DNA from: an uncultured Duncaniella sp. | GTDB lineage: Bacteria > Bacteroidota > Bacteroidia > Bacteroidales > Muribaculaceae | Assembly: GCA_910577335.1 (NCBI GenBank) | Contig: CAJTMJ010000018.1 | Span: 15,266 to 79,265, forward strand | DNA length: 64,000 nt | Direction: 5' to 3' | Made by a program: the position numbers and the translations under genes | In this document: in pieces, positions 33,064 to 41,864 of the stretch | Numbering within the stretch: the stretch's first letter is position 1 | How the letters are laid out: the number at the start of each line of letters is the position of its first letter | Notes under the pieces: generated by a model | What the model saw: the letters and a program-made list of their open reading frames with translations, nothing else | Databases searched by the model: none | Told to the model about the DNA's origin: nothing

Positions 33064-34785
33064 TTATCGAAGCATTGCTTTAAAAGCGTTGATAGCTTCT
33101 TCAGGTGTGTTGAATGTCGGAGCAGTTTCTTTTTTGGCTGCACGGCGTATTGATGCCGGAGCAGGAGCGTTGTCGTTGAAGTTTATGGCAATCTTGAATT
33201 CTGCTGTGTTATCTGTCCAGATAGTCTGCAGATCGGCGAGCTTATTGATGCCTAACAAGCCCCACATCATGCTCATCATCGGATTTTCTTCGGCTGCCTT
33301 GTCGAGGATACCTTGCAACATAGGGAAGAATTTGAAGATAACAGTCATGAAAGGCTCAGCCATCTCTTTGTCAACATAGAGTGAGAGATAGTTGCCGTCA
33401 ACCTTATATCTCAAGGGCACACCTGTCTGCAACCATGAGAGGATGGTGCGGATTGTTTCAGGATTGATGTCGCTCAAATCCACGCCTTGGAGTCCGAGTG
33501 ACGGAAGTATCTGATTGGCATAATTTAAGAGTTCCTCAGGCTTCATCTGAGCGAGCTGAGAGATAAGACCCATGATCATTTCAGGGCTCATTTCGTCGTC
33601 GGCGTTATCCTTGTTAGCCTGAGCCACAATCTGCATGATGTCGGGAACGAAGTAGAAATACTCACCTTTGCAATACCAGTATGCAAGTCCGGCAGGTGAT
33701 TCAAGCCATGTCGGCTGGGTGGGTTTCATATTGACATCCAACAAACCGAAGAACCAACCTATGAGTTGTCCCATGTTGGGATTGCTGAAGTCGGGAAGCT
33801 GGCTCTTAACATAGTTAATGTCACCATATTTAGCAGTTAAAGTACCGTTGGCGTTAAGAGTGATGTTGCTCAGAAGATCAACCATAAAGTGTGACAGGGC
33901 ACGAGATGCAAGGGTAGCGATCTGACCGGCGTTCATCTCTTCTTCGTTTTTAGGAGCCCAAACCATTCTGAATGGAGGATAATCAGAGGGAGCATAGTCA
34001 TTATTCACATCAGATTCAGGATCGAGTGAGAGGTTCCAAGTTTTGGCTATGCCACCTTGCGCTGCGACACCGAGCACGGGAACCACATTCATCTCCAACA
34101 CACCTGAGCCGGCATTGAATTTACCGGTATAAGTTAAAGATGTGCCGTTAGGAGTTGTTGTCTCACCGCTGAAAGAGCCGTTTCCGTCAGGGTAAACAGC
34201 AGGGATAGCCACTGTATAGTCGCCGGGAATCACACCCATAAGTGTGAGTACAGGCACGTCATTTGCAGCAGCATACGCCACAACACGACCGGGGCACGGT
34301 ATGTCGCAATATGTGAGTGAAAGTGAGTCGTTACGGTATACACCGATATAGAAAGCTGCACCAGATGCGGTGACTGTTACCATGGCTTTTCCATCGGTGG
34401 TTATGCTACCTGTAACATCCACGGTCATGAAAGCCTTGTCGCTTTTTGCTTCCGCTGCTCGTGAAGGAGCTGTTGTGAGGTCAGCTGTACCTTTGAACTG
34501 GAACATACCGTTGTTCTGTTCTGCCATTTTAACATTGATGGGAACTTCGTTGTAGCCCGGGATGGCATTTAAGAGTGTTATGACTCCTGTGGTGTCGTTA
34601 ATGGCGTTGAATTTTGCCGAAGCAGTCTGAGCCGCCTGCCCGTTGATGGTGAGGGATAACGCACCGCTTTCAGTTGAAATCTCCTCTTTAGGCAGCTGTG
34701 TCCATGCCTCGGGGTCATCACTGCCGCAAGCGGTCATGAAACCGGCAACAGCTAAAAGACTAAATAGTCGAAACAGTTTTTTCAT
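33064..34785 (-). CDS. Surface or periplasmic lipoprotein, DUF4925-like
   Basis: This 573-residue lipoprotein has signal peptide MKKLFRLFSLLAVAGFMTAC with the lipidated Cys at residue 20, followed by GSDDPEAW. Acidic residues just after the cysteine resemble the Bacteroidetes lipoprotein export signal for surface display. The N-terminal third is beta-rich with Ig/lipocalin-like character; the rest mixes helices and strands. I recall DUF4925 in similar Bacteroidales proteins, but the match is from memory. No catalytic motif is seen. It is monocistronic, with a TAATTTTG -7 box on the minus strand (34894-34887) and a leader that contains a tandem repeat. Confidence 0.72.
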   Translation of the reverse strand: MKKLFRLFSLLAVAGFMTACGSDDPEAWTQLPKEEISTESGALSLTINGQAAQTASAKFNAINDTTGVITLLNAIPGYNEVPINVKMAEQNNGMFQFKGTADLTTAPSRAAEAKSDKAFMTVDVTGSITTDGKAMVTVTASGAAFYIGVYRNDSLSLTYCDIPCPGRVVAYAAANDVPVLTLMGVIPGDYTVAIPAVYPDGNGSFSGETTTPNGTSLTYTGKFNAGSGVLEMNVVPVLGVAAQGGIAKTWNLSLDPESDVNNDYAPSDYPPFRMVWAPKNEEEMNAGQIATLASRALSHFMVDLLSNITLNANGTLTAKYGDINYVKSQLPDFSNPNMGQLIGWFFGLLDVNMKPTQPTWLESPAGLAYWYCKGEYFYFVPDIMQIVAQANKDNADDEMSPEMIMGLISQLAQMKPEELLNYANQILPSLGLQGVDLSDINPETIRTILSWLQTGVPLRYKVDGNYLSLYVDKEMAEPFMTVIFKFFPMLQGILDKAAEENPMMSMMWGLLGINKLADLQTIWTDNTAEFKIAINFNDNAPAPASIRRAAKKETAPTFNTPEEAINAFKAMLR

Positions 34786-34812
34786 AAAGAAAAATATTAA
34801 AAATGATAATAA

Positions 34813-34856
34813 TTGATCGTTATATATTGTCTTGTTGATCGTTATAGATTGTCTTG
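34813..34856 (-). repeat. 22-bp tandem repeat in lipoprotein leader
   Basis: TTGATCGTTATATATTGTCTTG (34813-34834) is followed directly by the same unit with one change (34835-34856). It lies in the 5' untranslated region between the promoter and the start codon. Confidence 0.85.
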
Positions 34857-34886
34857 TTATAGGGTTAAAAATATTGGTTCAAGTTG

Positions 34887-34894
34887 CAAAATTA
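34887..34894 (-). promoter_or_regulatory. -7 element of the lipoprotein promoter
   Basis: The minus strand reads TAATTTTG. The predicted TSS is near 34880, which gives a leader of about 95 nt. Confidence 0.6.
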
Positions 34895-34978
34895 GCAAAA
34901 AAATATCAATGATATCAAAGATTTTCAAAATCTTTATTTCCGATATGTTGCGAATATTGTGCGATATTGACACAACAA

Positions 34979-35011
34979 TTGTAATGGTTTGAATAATAAT
35001 TACTACTTTTG
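34979..35011 (+). promoter_or_regulatory. Promoter of the PCMD-barrel operon
   Basis: TTGT at 34979-34982 and TACTTTTG at 35004-35011 are spaced by 21 bp, slightly long. The TSS would be near 35018, with a leader of about 62 nt. Confidence 0.55.
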
Positions 35012-35079
35012 CACGAAATATAAGCTATATGTGCAGGGATTAGTGACTGCTATGTGGCTTGGAATTTTTTTAATTCAGT

Positions 35080-36225
35080 ATGAGAAATTATTGTAAATTA
35101 TTTATAGCGGCTTTGACGGTGTGCGTGATGGTGTCATGTATCCGGAAAGAGCCGTTAAATGCCGAGTGCGACATCACAGCTGTGGCATTGGATGGCGATG
35201 TGTTAAACCGTGCCCCTATTATAGAGAATAATAAGGTGACGCTGATAGTTAAAAATGGGGTGGATGTCACCAAGCTTGCCCCGGAGTTTATGTTGACACC
35301 CGGTGCGACGATTGAACCTGCCAGCGGAACTGTGCGCGATTTCAGCTCTCCGCAAACCTATATGACATCATCGGAGGATGGCAAGTGGCATAAGGTATAT
35401 ACCGTGGTTGTGAAACGCAACAATTCGGGAAATTCAAACCTAAATTTCAATTTTGAGAACGTTCGTCAGGTTTCCGCTTTGATGGGTGCTTGCCACTATG
35501 ATGTTTTCTATGAGATTGGCGCCAACGGGGCTGAGTCGTTGACATGGGCAAGCGGTAATCCCGGTTTTGCTCTTACCTTGAAGGGAACAACCCCCAACAC
35601 ATTCCCTACATTCCAGAGCGAGGACGGATGGACCGGTAAATGTGTTGAAATGATAACACGCTCTACAGGCAGTTTCGGTGAGGGTGTCAAGAAACCTCTT
35701 GCTGCCGGTAACCTGTTCCTCGGGAAATTTGACATGAACAACGCCGTTAACAAACCTCTTGAATCGACACAATTCGGTACGCCGTTCACAAACATACCTC
35801 AGACCCTGAGCGGATATTATAAGTATAAGCCGGGTGCTGAATACTGCAAGATGGACCCTGCCACCGGCAAGCTTGTGCCTGTTCCCGGAAAGGTGGATGA
35901 ATGTAACATCTACTCAGTGTTCTTTGAAGTCACCGAAGATATGGAATGGCTTGACGGCACAAATGTCATGGCTGAGGATAACCCCAATATCATAGCCATC
36001 GCACGTCTGTCGCCCGAGCAGAGACAGGAAACAGCCGAGTGGACCCAGTTCAGCGTCCCTTACGTATATCGTGAAGGTAAGACCGTTGACCCGCAGAAGC
36101 TTGTTGACGGTAAATACAGCATCACTGTGGTATTCTCTTCAAGTATGGACGGAGATTATTTCTCAGGATCGATAGGTAGCACTCTTCTGGTCGATGAAGT
36201 GTTTATCACTTGTTTAAATCAGTAA
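35080..36225 (+). CDS. PCMD-domain surface lipoprotein
   Basis: The 381-residue protein has signal peptide MRNYCKLFIAALTVCVMVSC with the lipobox cysteine at 20. A DUF5018-like Ig segment (about 28-110; ITAVALDGDVLNRAPIIENN, VTPGATIEPASGTVRDFSSP-like) precedes a jellyroll PCMD (putative carbohydrate metabolism) domain from about residue 120 to the end (NFNFENV at its start, YFSGSIGSTLLVDEVFI at its end). PCMD proteins are found in Bacteroidetes glycan loci, but no SusC/SusD pair is present here. The barrel gene follows 12 bp later, so they form an operon. Confidence 0.82.
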   Translation: MRNYCKLFIAALTVCVMVSCIRKEPLNAECDITAVALDGDVLNRAPIIENNKVTLIVKNGVDVTKLAPEFMLTPGATIEPASGTVRDFSSPQTYMTSSEDGKWHKVYTVVVKRNNSGNSNLNFNFENVRQVSALMGACHYDVFYEIGANGAESLTWASGNPGFALTLKGTTPNTFPTFQSEDGWTGKCVEMITRSTGSFGEGVKKPLAAGNLFLGKFDMNNAVNKPLESTQFGTPFTNIPQTLSGYYKYKPGAEYCKMDPATGKLVPVPGKVDECNIYSVFFEVTEDMEWLDGTNVMAEDNPNIIAIARLSPEQRQETAEWTQFSVPYVYREGKTVDPQKLVDGKYSITVVFSSSMDGDYFSGSIGSTLLVDEVFITCLNQ

Positions 36226-36237
36226 TATTTTTCGGTT

Positions 36238-37026
36238 ATGAAACATCAGTTAAGTCATATATATATAGGTGTGCTTTCCGCCTTGATTGTAACATTCAGT
36301 GTGTCGGCACAGGAAGAGCGTCCAAAAGGTATTGAAAAGTCGATATTGCTCGGATTGGAATATGAGGTAAATGCCGGTCTTAACATCGGCGGTGCGTCTC
36401 CGCTCCCTCTCCCGGCTGAAATCAGAGAGATTAACGGTTATTCTCCACGTCTTAACCTCCAGTTGGGCGGTAAGGTGACCAAATGGATGGATGTCGATAA
36501 GAAGTGGGGTATGTCAGTGGGTATACGCTTTGAAACCAAGGGTATGGAGACCAAGGCTACCGTCAAGAACTATGGCATGGAGATTTATCAGGATGGTAAG
36601 AAGCTTTCCGGAAAATGGACCGGACGAGTTAAGACCACATATCACACTCAGCAACTCGCCATACCTATTTTAGCGGTATACCGTATCAATGACAGATGGA
36701 AGATAAACCTCGGTCCGTACCTCGCATACGCTTTCAGCAATGATTTCGACGGATATGTTTATGACGGATATCTGCGTGAGGGTGATCCCACAGGCAATAA
36801 GGTGTCGTTTGAAGGTGATTCACGTGCCACATACGATTTCGGAGATGACTTGCGTAAATTCCAGTGGGGATTTCAGGGTGGAGCGTCATGGCAAGCGTTC
36901 AGACGCTTGTGCGTGAACGCTAACCTCACATGGGGTTGTAATGATATTTTCAACAAGTCGTTCAAAACCGTGTCGTTCAACATGTATCCTATCTATCTTA
37001 ATGTCGGATTCGGTTACGTGTTCTAA
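36238..37026 (+). CDS. Outer-membrane beta-barrel protein (PorT-like fold)
   Basis: This 262-residue protein has a signal peptide (1-24, ending VSAQ) and a barrel of alternating strands, with a C-terminal strand ending LNVGFGYVF. Segments LGLEYEVNAGLNIGGASP and WGMSVGIRFETKGMETKA are typical of Bacteroidetes outer-membrane beta-barrel (OMP_b-brl_2/PorT-like) proteins. It is the second gene of the PCMD operon and could anchor or export that lipoprotein, which is an inference. A perfect 13-bp hairpin follows. Confidence 0.82.
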   Translation: MKHQLSHIYIGVLSALIVTFSVSAQEERPKGIEKSILLGLEYEVNAGLNIGGASPLPLPAEIREINGYSPRLNLQLGGKVTKWMDVDKKWGMSVGIRFETKGMETKATVKNYGMEIYQDGKKLSGKWTGRVKTTYHTQQLAIPILAVYRINDRWKINLGPYLAYAFSNDFDGYVYDGYLREGDPTGNKVSFEGDSRATYDFGDDLRKFQWGFQGGASWQAFRRLCVNANLTWGCNDIFNKSFKTVSFNMYPIYLNVGFGYVF

Positions 37027-37051
37027 AGTCTGATTATCGAATTGATATATT

Positions 37052-37087
37052 AAACGCCTCGGCAGATTTGAGTTTGCCGAGGCGTTT
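37052..37087. terminator. Bidirectional terminator
   Basis: AAACGCCTCGGCA (37052-37064) pairs perfectly with TGCCGAGGCGTTT (37075-37087) across a 10-nt loop. It lies between the barrel gene and the convergent REC-ATP-grasp gene. Confidence 0.88.
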
Positions 37088-37129
37088 ATATTTGTACCGG
37101 TTAAAATAGTGATTATGTGACGAGGAAGG

Positions 37130-40100
37130 TTACACTTTAGGTTTTACAACCACGCCTGTTCCCTTCAGACCGTTCACACCTATAGTAAGAGGTGAATCGA
37201 ACTCAACAATGCGTACATAGTCACTCTCGTAGACAGCAGGAAGCGAGTTTAGAAATTCCACATCGTAAAGGTCGGTGACAGGTGAATCGGCACTGCGTTT
37301 GGCATTGGTGTCGATGGTGAAGTATGCCACTCCGAACGATGTGAGGTTCTGGAAGAAGTGTGTGCCTTGGCTCGGCTCAATACGATAATTGGGCAGCGAG
37401 GATTCCACAATCAGTTTGGCTCCTGAGATTGCGGGCCACTTCACAGGGATGCCAAGGGAGGTGTCGGATGATCCCCATCTTCCCGGACCTATGAGTAGAT
37501 ACTTCTCGTCACGTTCTATATAGCCGCGGTTGATTTTTTCTATTTCACGTGCTATGAGTGAATTGTTTGATGAGGAGAACTTCTCAGGGCGCACATATAC
37601 GACTGTTTTCACTCCTTCTATATTGCCATGGCCCAATGCGGTGGATGATTTCAAAAGTAATTGATCGTCGGGCGTAGCCATCACAGCTTCATCGACTGTC
37701 TCCTTGCGGTCAACAATCGGTCGGATTTGCAGCCAGTAGAGACGACCTTTGGAATCGCCGTTCTTATCAATCATTCCTGCAAATTCAATCTCAACGGGAC
37801 GCTGCATCTCCTTCTGACCGGTGGTGAGCATGAAATCTATGGCTTCGGCAAGCGGGAACACCTTATGCTTCAACACATTGTTAAAGGTCACCACTTTGCG
37901 ACCGTCGCCTGCGTCATTGTCACGCAACACATTGTCACGGTAATCATAGCTTGACACCATGTATTTCAACGCCCCCTTGTCGGCTATGTCCTGCACACGG
38001 AGTTTGGAGATGTTGTAGCCGTCGTCAACACGCAGATGAGCTAATGAAGGCATCGGGCTTGAAATCTTTTGACCAGTGATGGAATGGTCACGCTCGTCAC
38101 CCTTCATGTCAAGCGCATACATGCGTGTCTGGGTGTCGCGCAGCGCAAGTGAAAGCTCGGATGTCTGAAGCACATTGTCGGGGTGGCGTGGAGAGAAACG
38201 CAAGCCCACACCTCCGTCAACTATGTATTTGCCGAGGCCGACAGCCAATTCTGCTACGCCGTCCTCGGGCTTTTCATCGTTGAGCGGGTAATAGTTGAGC
38301 GAGCGTCCCACGCCTGAGAAACTCGGGAAATAGTATCCGTCCACATCCTTGCCGACAACCTCCTGCAGGATTACAGCCATCTTCTCTTGGTCAATGACAT
38401 TGGAGGTCGCTGTCATGTAGGCTTTTGAGTCGGAATAGAACACGGATGCGTATACACCTTTTATGGCATCAACAAGCACCTTGAGCATCTTCTCGGAGTC
38501 CTTGAACTTGGGAACCATATAGGTGGAGTATATTCCGGCAAACGGTTGGTAATGGGAGTCCTCCAACAAGCTTGAACTACGCACGGCTATCGGGGTGTCA
38601 ACCACTTCAAGAAGAGCGAGCAGGTCATCCTTGATGCGTTGCGGGAGTTTGCCACGGAGGAAGTGCTCCAAAATCTCATCGTCGGAAGCGTTGCTAAGGG
38701 CGATGGGGTAGAGCTGGTTCATCTCCATGAATTCATCGAATATGTCGGTACACAACACCACAGTGCGGGGTATCGAGATGGTGATGCCGTCAAAGTTGTC
38801 GCATACAGGGTTCTTCTTTATTATTGAATCGATGAATGCGAGACCGCGGCCCTTACCTCCAAGCGAGCCTTGTCCGATGCGGGCAAAGTTTGAATAATGG
38901 TCGAAACGATCCTTTTTGAAGATAGCCACCACGCCACGGTTTTTCATCTTCCTGTACTTCACAATAAGGTCGAAGAAGAGCTGGCGCACCTGCGGCGCAT
39001 CTTTAAGGTCACGGAAACGATGGTGCTTGATAACTTCCGCTATCGGGAACATGGCTCTCGAATAGAACCATCGGGAAATATCGTTGAATGAAGCGTGCCA
39101 GTAAAGCGACTCTGCCGGGATGTCAAAGATATACTTCTGCATATCCTTCAGCGACTTTATGCGGTAGATTTCCTCGCCGGTTTCAGGATTGCGTATCACG
39201 AAATCACCGAATCCGAAATTGTTGATGATAGCCTTGCCGAGGTCAACAGGGAATTTCTTTGAATTTTTGTCGATAAATGTTCCGCCAAGCTCGCTTACGT
39301 CATGGGCATTTTCTATCTCGGATGATTCGATGATCATAGGGAGGTAGGGGTCACGTTTGCGCAACTCCTTGGCGAGACGTATGCCGGCTTTAGGGTCTTT
39401 CTTCCCTTCACGGGCGAACGACACATCGCTTATCACGCCTAAAATATGTTCGCTGTATTTATCGTATAGCTCCAACGCTTCCTCATAGTCACGGGCGAGC
39501 ATCACTTTTGGACGCCCTCTCATGCGGAGCATACGTTCATGCTCGTTAAGCGCTTCGGTGGAGAATTCTTTCGACTGTTTGAGGATGAATTTATAGACAA
39601 TCGGCAGCACTGAAGAGTAGAATCTCACGGAGTCCTCCACGAGAAGTATCATCTGCACACCGACATTATTTATATCGTTGTCAGCGTTCAGCTTATCTTC
39701 CAGCAGCTTTATTATGGCAAGCAGCAAATCCACATTGCCGAGCCAAGAGAACACATAATCTATACCTGAAAAATCCTCGTTGGCTAATCTGCGTGACACC
39801 TCCTTGGAGAAGGGTGTCAGCACTATTATCGGTTGGGTGGGATGCTTTTCCTTAATGCGTCTCGCTCCGGTGAAGGTCTCGCTGATGTCATTGCCGGGCA
39901 TCATGATCACAAGGTCGAAATGCTTGTGATCCATCAGTTCCAACGCCTCCGATGAGTTGAGCGCACGGGTCACACGGGGTGGTGACGACAGGTTGAGCGA
40001 TGTGTATTCGAAGTAAAGCTGTTCCTCCACTCGACCGTCCTCTTCCATCATAAACGCATCGTAAGTGGAAGCTATAAGCAGCACGTTAAATATGCGGCGT

Positions 40101-40162
40101 TGCATCAGGTTCTGAAACGCCGTGTCTTTGAAATATAATTGGCTTAAAGCGTCATCATTCAT
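37130..40162 (-). CDS. Double-receiver plus PEP-synthase-like ATP-grasp fusion protein
   Basis: From ATG 40162 the protein has 1010 residues; TTG 40168 adds two. Residues about 24-155 look like a first receiver domain with FDLVIM (Asp83). A second receiver (about 170-315) has LLVEDS (acidic pair 176-177), phospho-acceptor Asp246 in GVISDVSF and Lys299. The region after 429 is the ATP-binding domain of pyruvate phosphate dikinase/PEP synthase (GQGSLGGKGRG, then AVRSSSLLEDSHYQPFAGIYSTY near 526-548, and LYWLQIRP). The phospho-histidine swivel motif and the PEP/pyruvate TIM barrel are not present; instead a unique C-terminus with LLIGPGRWGSSD follows. It therefore cannot be a normal PEP synthase. 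Many Bacteroidetes carry such a gene; its function is not known to me. Confidence 0.82.
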   Translation of the reverse strand: MNDDALSQLYFKDTAFQNLMQRRIFNVLLIASTYDAFMMEEDGRVEEQLYFEYTSLNLSSPPRVTRALNSSEALELMDHKHFDLVIMMPGNDISETFTGARRIKEKHPTQPIIVLTPFSKEVSRRLANEDFSGIDYVFSWLGNVDLLLAIIKLLEDKLNADNDINNVGVQMILLVEDSVRFYSSVLPIVYKFILKQSKEFSTEALNEHERMLRMRGRPKVMLARDYEEALELYDKYSEHILGVISDVSFAREGKKDPKAGIRLAKELRKRDPYLPMIIESSEIENAHDVSELGGTFIDKNSKKFPVDLGKAIINNFGFGDFVIRNPETGEEIYRIKSLKDMQKYIFDIPAESLYWHASFNDISRWFYSRAMFPIAEVIKHHRFRDLKDAPQVRQLFFDLIVKYRKMKNRGVVAIFKKDRFDHYSNFARIGQGSLGGKGRGLAFIDSIIKKNPVCDNFDGITISIPRTVVLCTDIFDEFMEMNQLYPIALSNASDDEILEHFLRGKLPQRIKDDLLALLEVVDTPIAVRSSSLLEDSHYQPFAGIYSTYMVPKFKDSEKMLKVLVDAIKGVYASVFYSDSKAYMTATSNVIDQEKMAVILQEVVGKDVDGYYFPSFSGVGRSLNYYPLNDEKPEDGVAELAVGLGKYIVDGGVGLRFSPRHPDNVLQTSELSLALRDTQTRMYALDMKGDERDHSITGQKISSPMPSLAHLRVDDGYNISKLRVQDIADKGALKYMVSSYDYRDNVLRDNDAGDGRKVVTFNNVLKHKVFPLAEAIDFMLTTGQKEMQRPVEIEFAGMIDKNGDSKGRLYWLQIRPIVDRKETVDEAVMATPDDQLLLKSSTALGHGNIEGVKTVVYVRPEKFSSSNNSLIAREIEKINRGYIERDEKYLLIGPGRWGSSDTSLGIPVKWPAISGAKLIVESSLPNYRIEPSQGTHFFQNLTSFGVAYFTIDTNAKRSADSPVTDLYDVEFLNSLPAVYESDYVRIVEFDSPLTIGVNGLKGTGVVVKPKV

Positions 40163-40239
40163 AGGCAAGGTATGTGATATTGAGAGCTAAATTTTCAGAG
40201 TGCAAATTTAGCTAAAAATATCAGTTCAATATATCGTTT

Positions 40240-41568
40240 TCAATATTTTTTGCCGTTGAGAGTTACGTTTTCAATCACACAATTTTTGATGTCGGTAGTG
40301 TCAAACTGACTGTCGGGATCTTCAGCCCAAATATCTGTAAATGTGAAGTTGGAGAGGGTGTAGTCGCCGCTTTTTGAATTCTTATAGAAGAATCTTGTGC
40401 ATTTGAGATTGCAGTTGCGGCATATCACATTGTCAACACCCGACGCAGGCATGGGGTCACGTTCTGTTTTGTTGAAGAATTGAGTCCAAGTGCTTGCCTC
40501 TATGCCGACTCTCACAGTGCCTGTGGCTCCGTCAATCAATACATTGCGGTATTGCTGGGGAGTGTCGGGGCGCATTTTGAATAATACCACATGGTATGTA
40601 CCATCAAATTTGCAATCCTTCATTATGACGTTTGAGCAGTCCCAGGCCTCGCTGCCGAAAGTGACACCGGCATTGGTCTTGCCGAAAGTGCATCGGTCGA
40701 TTATCACACGGTTCACAGATCCGTTGCCGGGTATTGTGTCAACGTATGTTCCTTTGCCACCTTTCAGGCACACAGCGTCATCATTGACATTCATGTAGCA
40801 GTTGCTTACGAGAACGTCATTGCAGACATCAAGGTCTATTGCATCGGTGCTTGGACCTTTAGGGTAGCCGTCGGTAGGAGCGAGGATGGTCACATTGAGA
40901 TATTTTATGCGGTCACATTTATATAGGTGATTTGTCCAAAAGCCGGAATTCATCATAGTGATTCCGCTCACGGTAACATCGGAAGAGTTTGAGACATAGA
41001 GCATTCTCGGACGCAGAGCCTCCAAGTTAGTGCATTTGCGATTCACTTTTCGGCGCAGCCAGAATTCGTCGTAAAAGCGATGTCCGTTCCCGTCGATAGT
41101 TCCTTCGCCTGAAATTGTGAATCCGTTGCAGCCATCGGCATTCACCAAGGCTGCAAAGTAGTCGAGAGTCTGACCTTCAAGACGAGTCTTTACAATCTTA
41201 TAATTGGTTATGGCATCACTCCCTTTCAGTTTGCCGCCTTTCAGCAGGTGGAGATGAGTGCCCGGTTTGAAAAACAGCGAGCCGCTTAAATATGTGCCTT
41301 CTGGAATCACGATGACACCGCCGCCATTGGAGGCAGCGAGGTCAATGACACGTTGAATATTTTCAGTTTGTATCACGGTGCTGTCGCTCAACACGCCATG
41401 CTCTGTGATGACATACTGCTTGCCAAGATTTCTAACGTCAACCGGTTTGCTGTCATTGAACCAATCGGGTACTTTACTTCCGTCAGGAAAATTAGTGAAC
41501 TTGGCATGAGCGGTAACTCCGCACACCACTGACAATACTAATAAAAAAGATCTTACATTTAATTTCAT
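40240..41568 (-). CDS. Glycoside hydrolase family 28 (polygalacturonase-like), active site altered
   Basis: From ATG 41568 this is a 442-residue exported parallel beta-helix protein with signal peptide MKLNVRSFLLVLSVVCGVTAHA. The frame is open to 41604, but the promoter at 41592-41599 puts the TSS near 41585, so the longer start is rejected. GH28 motifs: PSTDAIDLD (Asp242), VNDDAVCLK (Asp263, Asp264) and the subfamily form FKMRPDTPQ. The usual G/C-H-G site reads NAG (299-301), so the histidine is Ala300. GH28 enzymes hydrolyse pectic galacturonides. Activity here is doubtful. No other pectin genes are adjacent. Confidence 0.85.
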   Translation of the reverse strand: MKLNVRSFLLVLSVVCGVTAHAKFTNFPDGSKVPDWFNDSKPVDVRNLGKQYVITEHGVLSDSTVIQTENIQRVIDLAASNGGGVIVIPEGTYLSGSLFFKPGTHLHLLKGGKLKGSDAITNYKIVKTRLEGQTLDYFAALVNADGCNGFTISGEGTIDGNGHRFYDEFWLRRKVNRKCTNLEALRPRMLYVSNSSDVTVSGITMMNSGFWTNHLYKCDRIKYLNVTILAPTDGYPKGPSTDAIDLDVCNDVLVSNCYMNVNDDAVCLKGGKGTYVDTIPGNGSVNRVIIDRCTFGKTNAGVTFGSEAWDCSNVIMKDCKFDGTYHVVLFKMRPDTPQQYRNVLIDGATGTVRVGIEASTWTQFFNKTERDPMPASGVDNVICRNCNLKCTRFFYKNSKSGDYTLSNFTFTDIWAEDPDSQFDTTDIKNCVIENVTLNGKKY

Positions 41569-41591
41569 GGTTGATTTTGATTTATACATTG

Positions 41592-41634
41592 CAAAGTTAA
41601 CCACATTTTCCTACATATAGAAACTGTGGTTAAC
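41592..41634 (-). promoter_or_regulatory. GH28 promoter framed by a perfect inverted repeat
   Basis: The minus-strand TAACTTTG (41599-41592) is the -7 element. GTTAACCACA (41596-41605) and TGTGGTTAAC (41625-41634) are perfect 10-bp inverted copies separated by 19 bp, covering the -7 to just beyond the -33 region. This is the shape of a repressor or activator operator. Confidence 0.65.
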
Positions 41635-41676
41635 TTTTTAATGAAGTATATATAATTTTTAATGAAGTATATATAA
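41635..41676. repeat. Perfect 21-bp tandem duplication
   Basis: TTTTTAATGAAGTATATATAA occurs twice head to tail (41635-41655 and 41656-41676) without a mismatch, directly beside the GH28 operator-like inverted repeat. Confidence 0.9.
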
Positions 41677-41794
41677 TAATGTGGTAGAAAAAATACAAAT
41701 CGGTATTTCTGACCGATTTTATGGCTAAATGGCGGTATTTGAAAAATATTTTAAATTTTTGTTTGTAAAATGGCGTTATTTTTGACAAAATGTA

Positions 41795-41802
41795 TAACTT
41801 TG
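41795..41802 (+). promoter_or_regulatory. dapF -7 promoter element
   Basis: TAACTTTG on the plus strand predicts a TSS near 41809 and a leader of about 56 nt for the dapF-dapL operon. Confidence 0.6.
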
Positions 41803-41864
41803 CAGAGATTTTAAGTTCGATTAACAGATCCATTTAGAGATCTTATTAAATTAGGTACAAAAAG

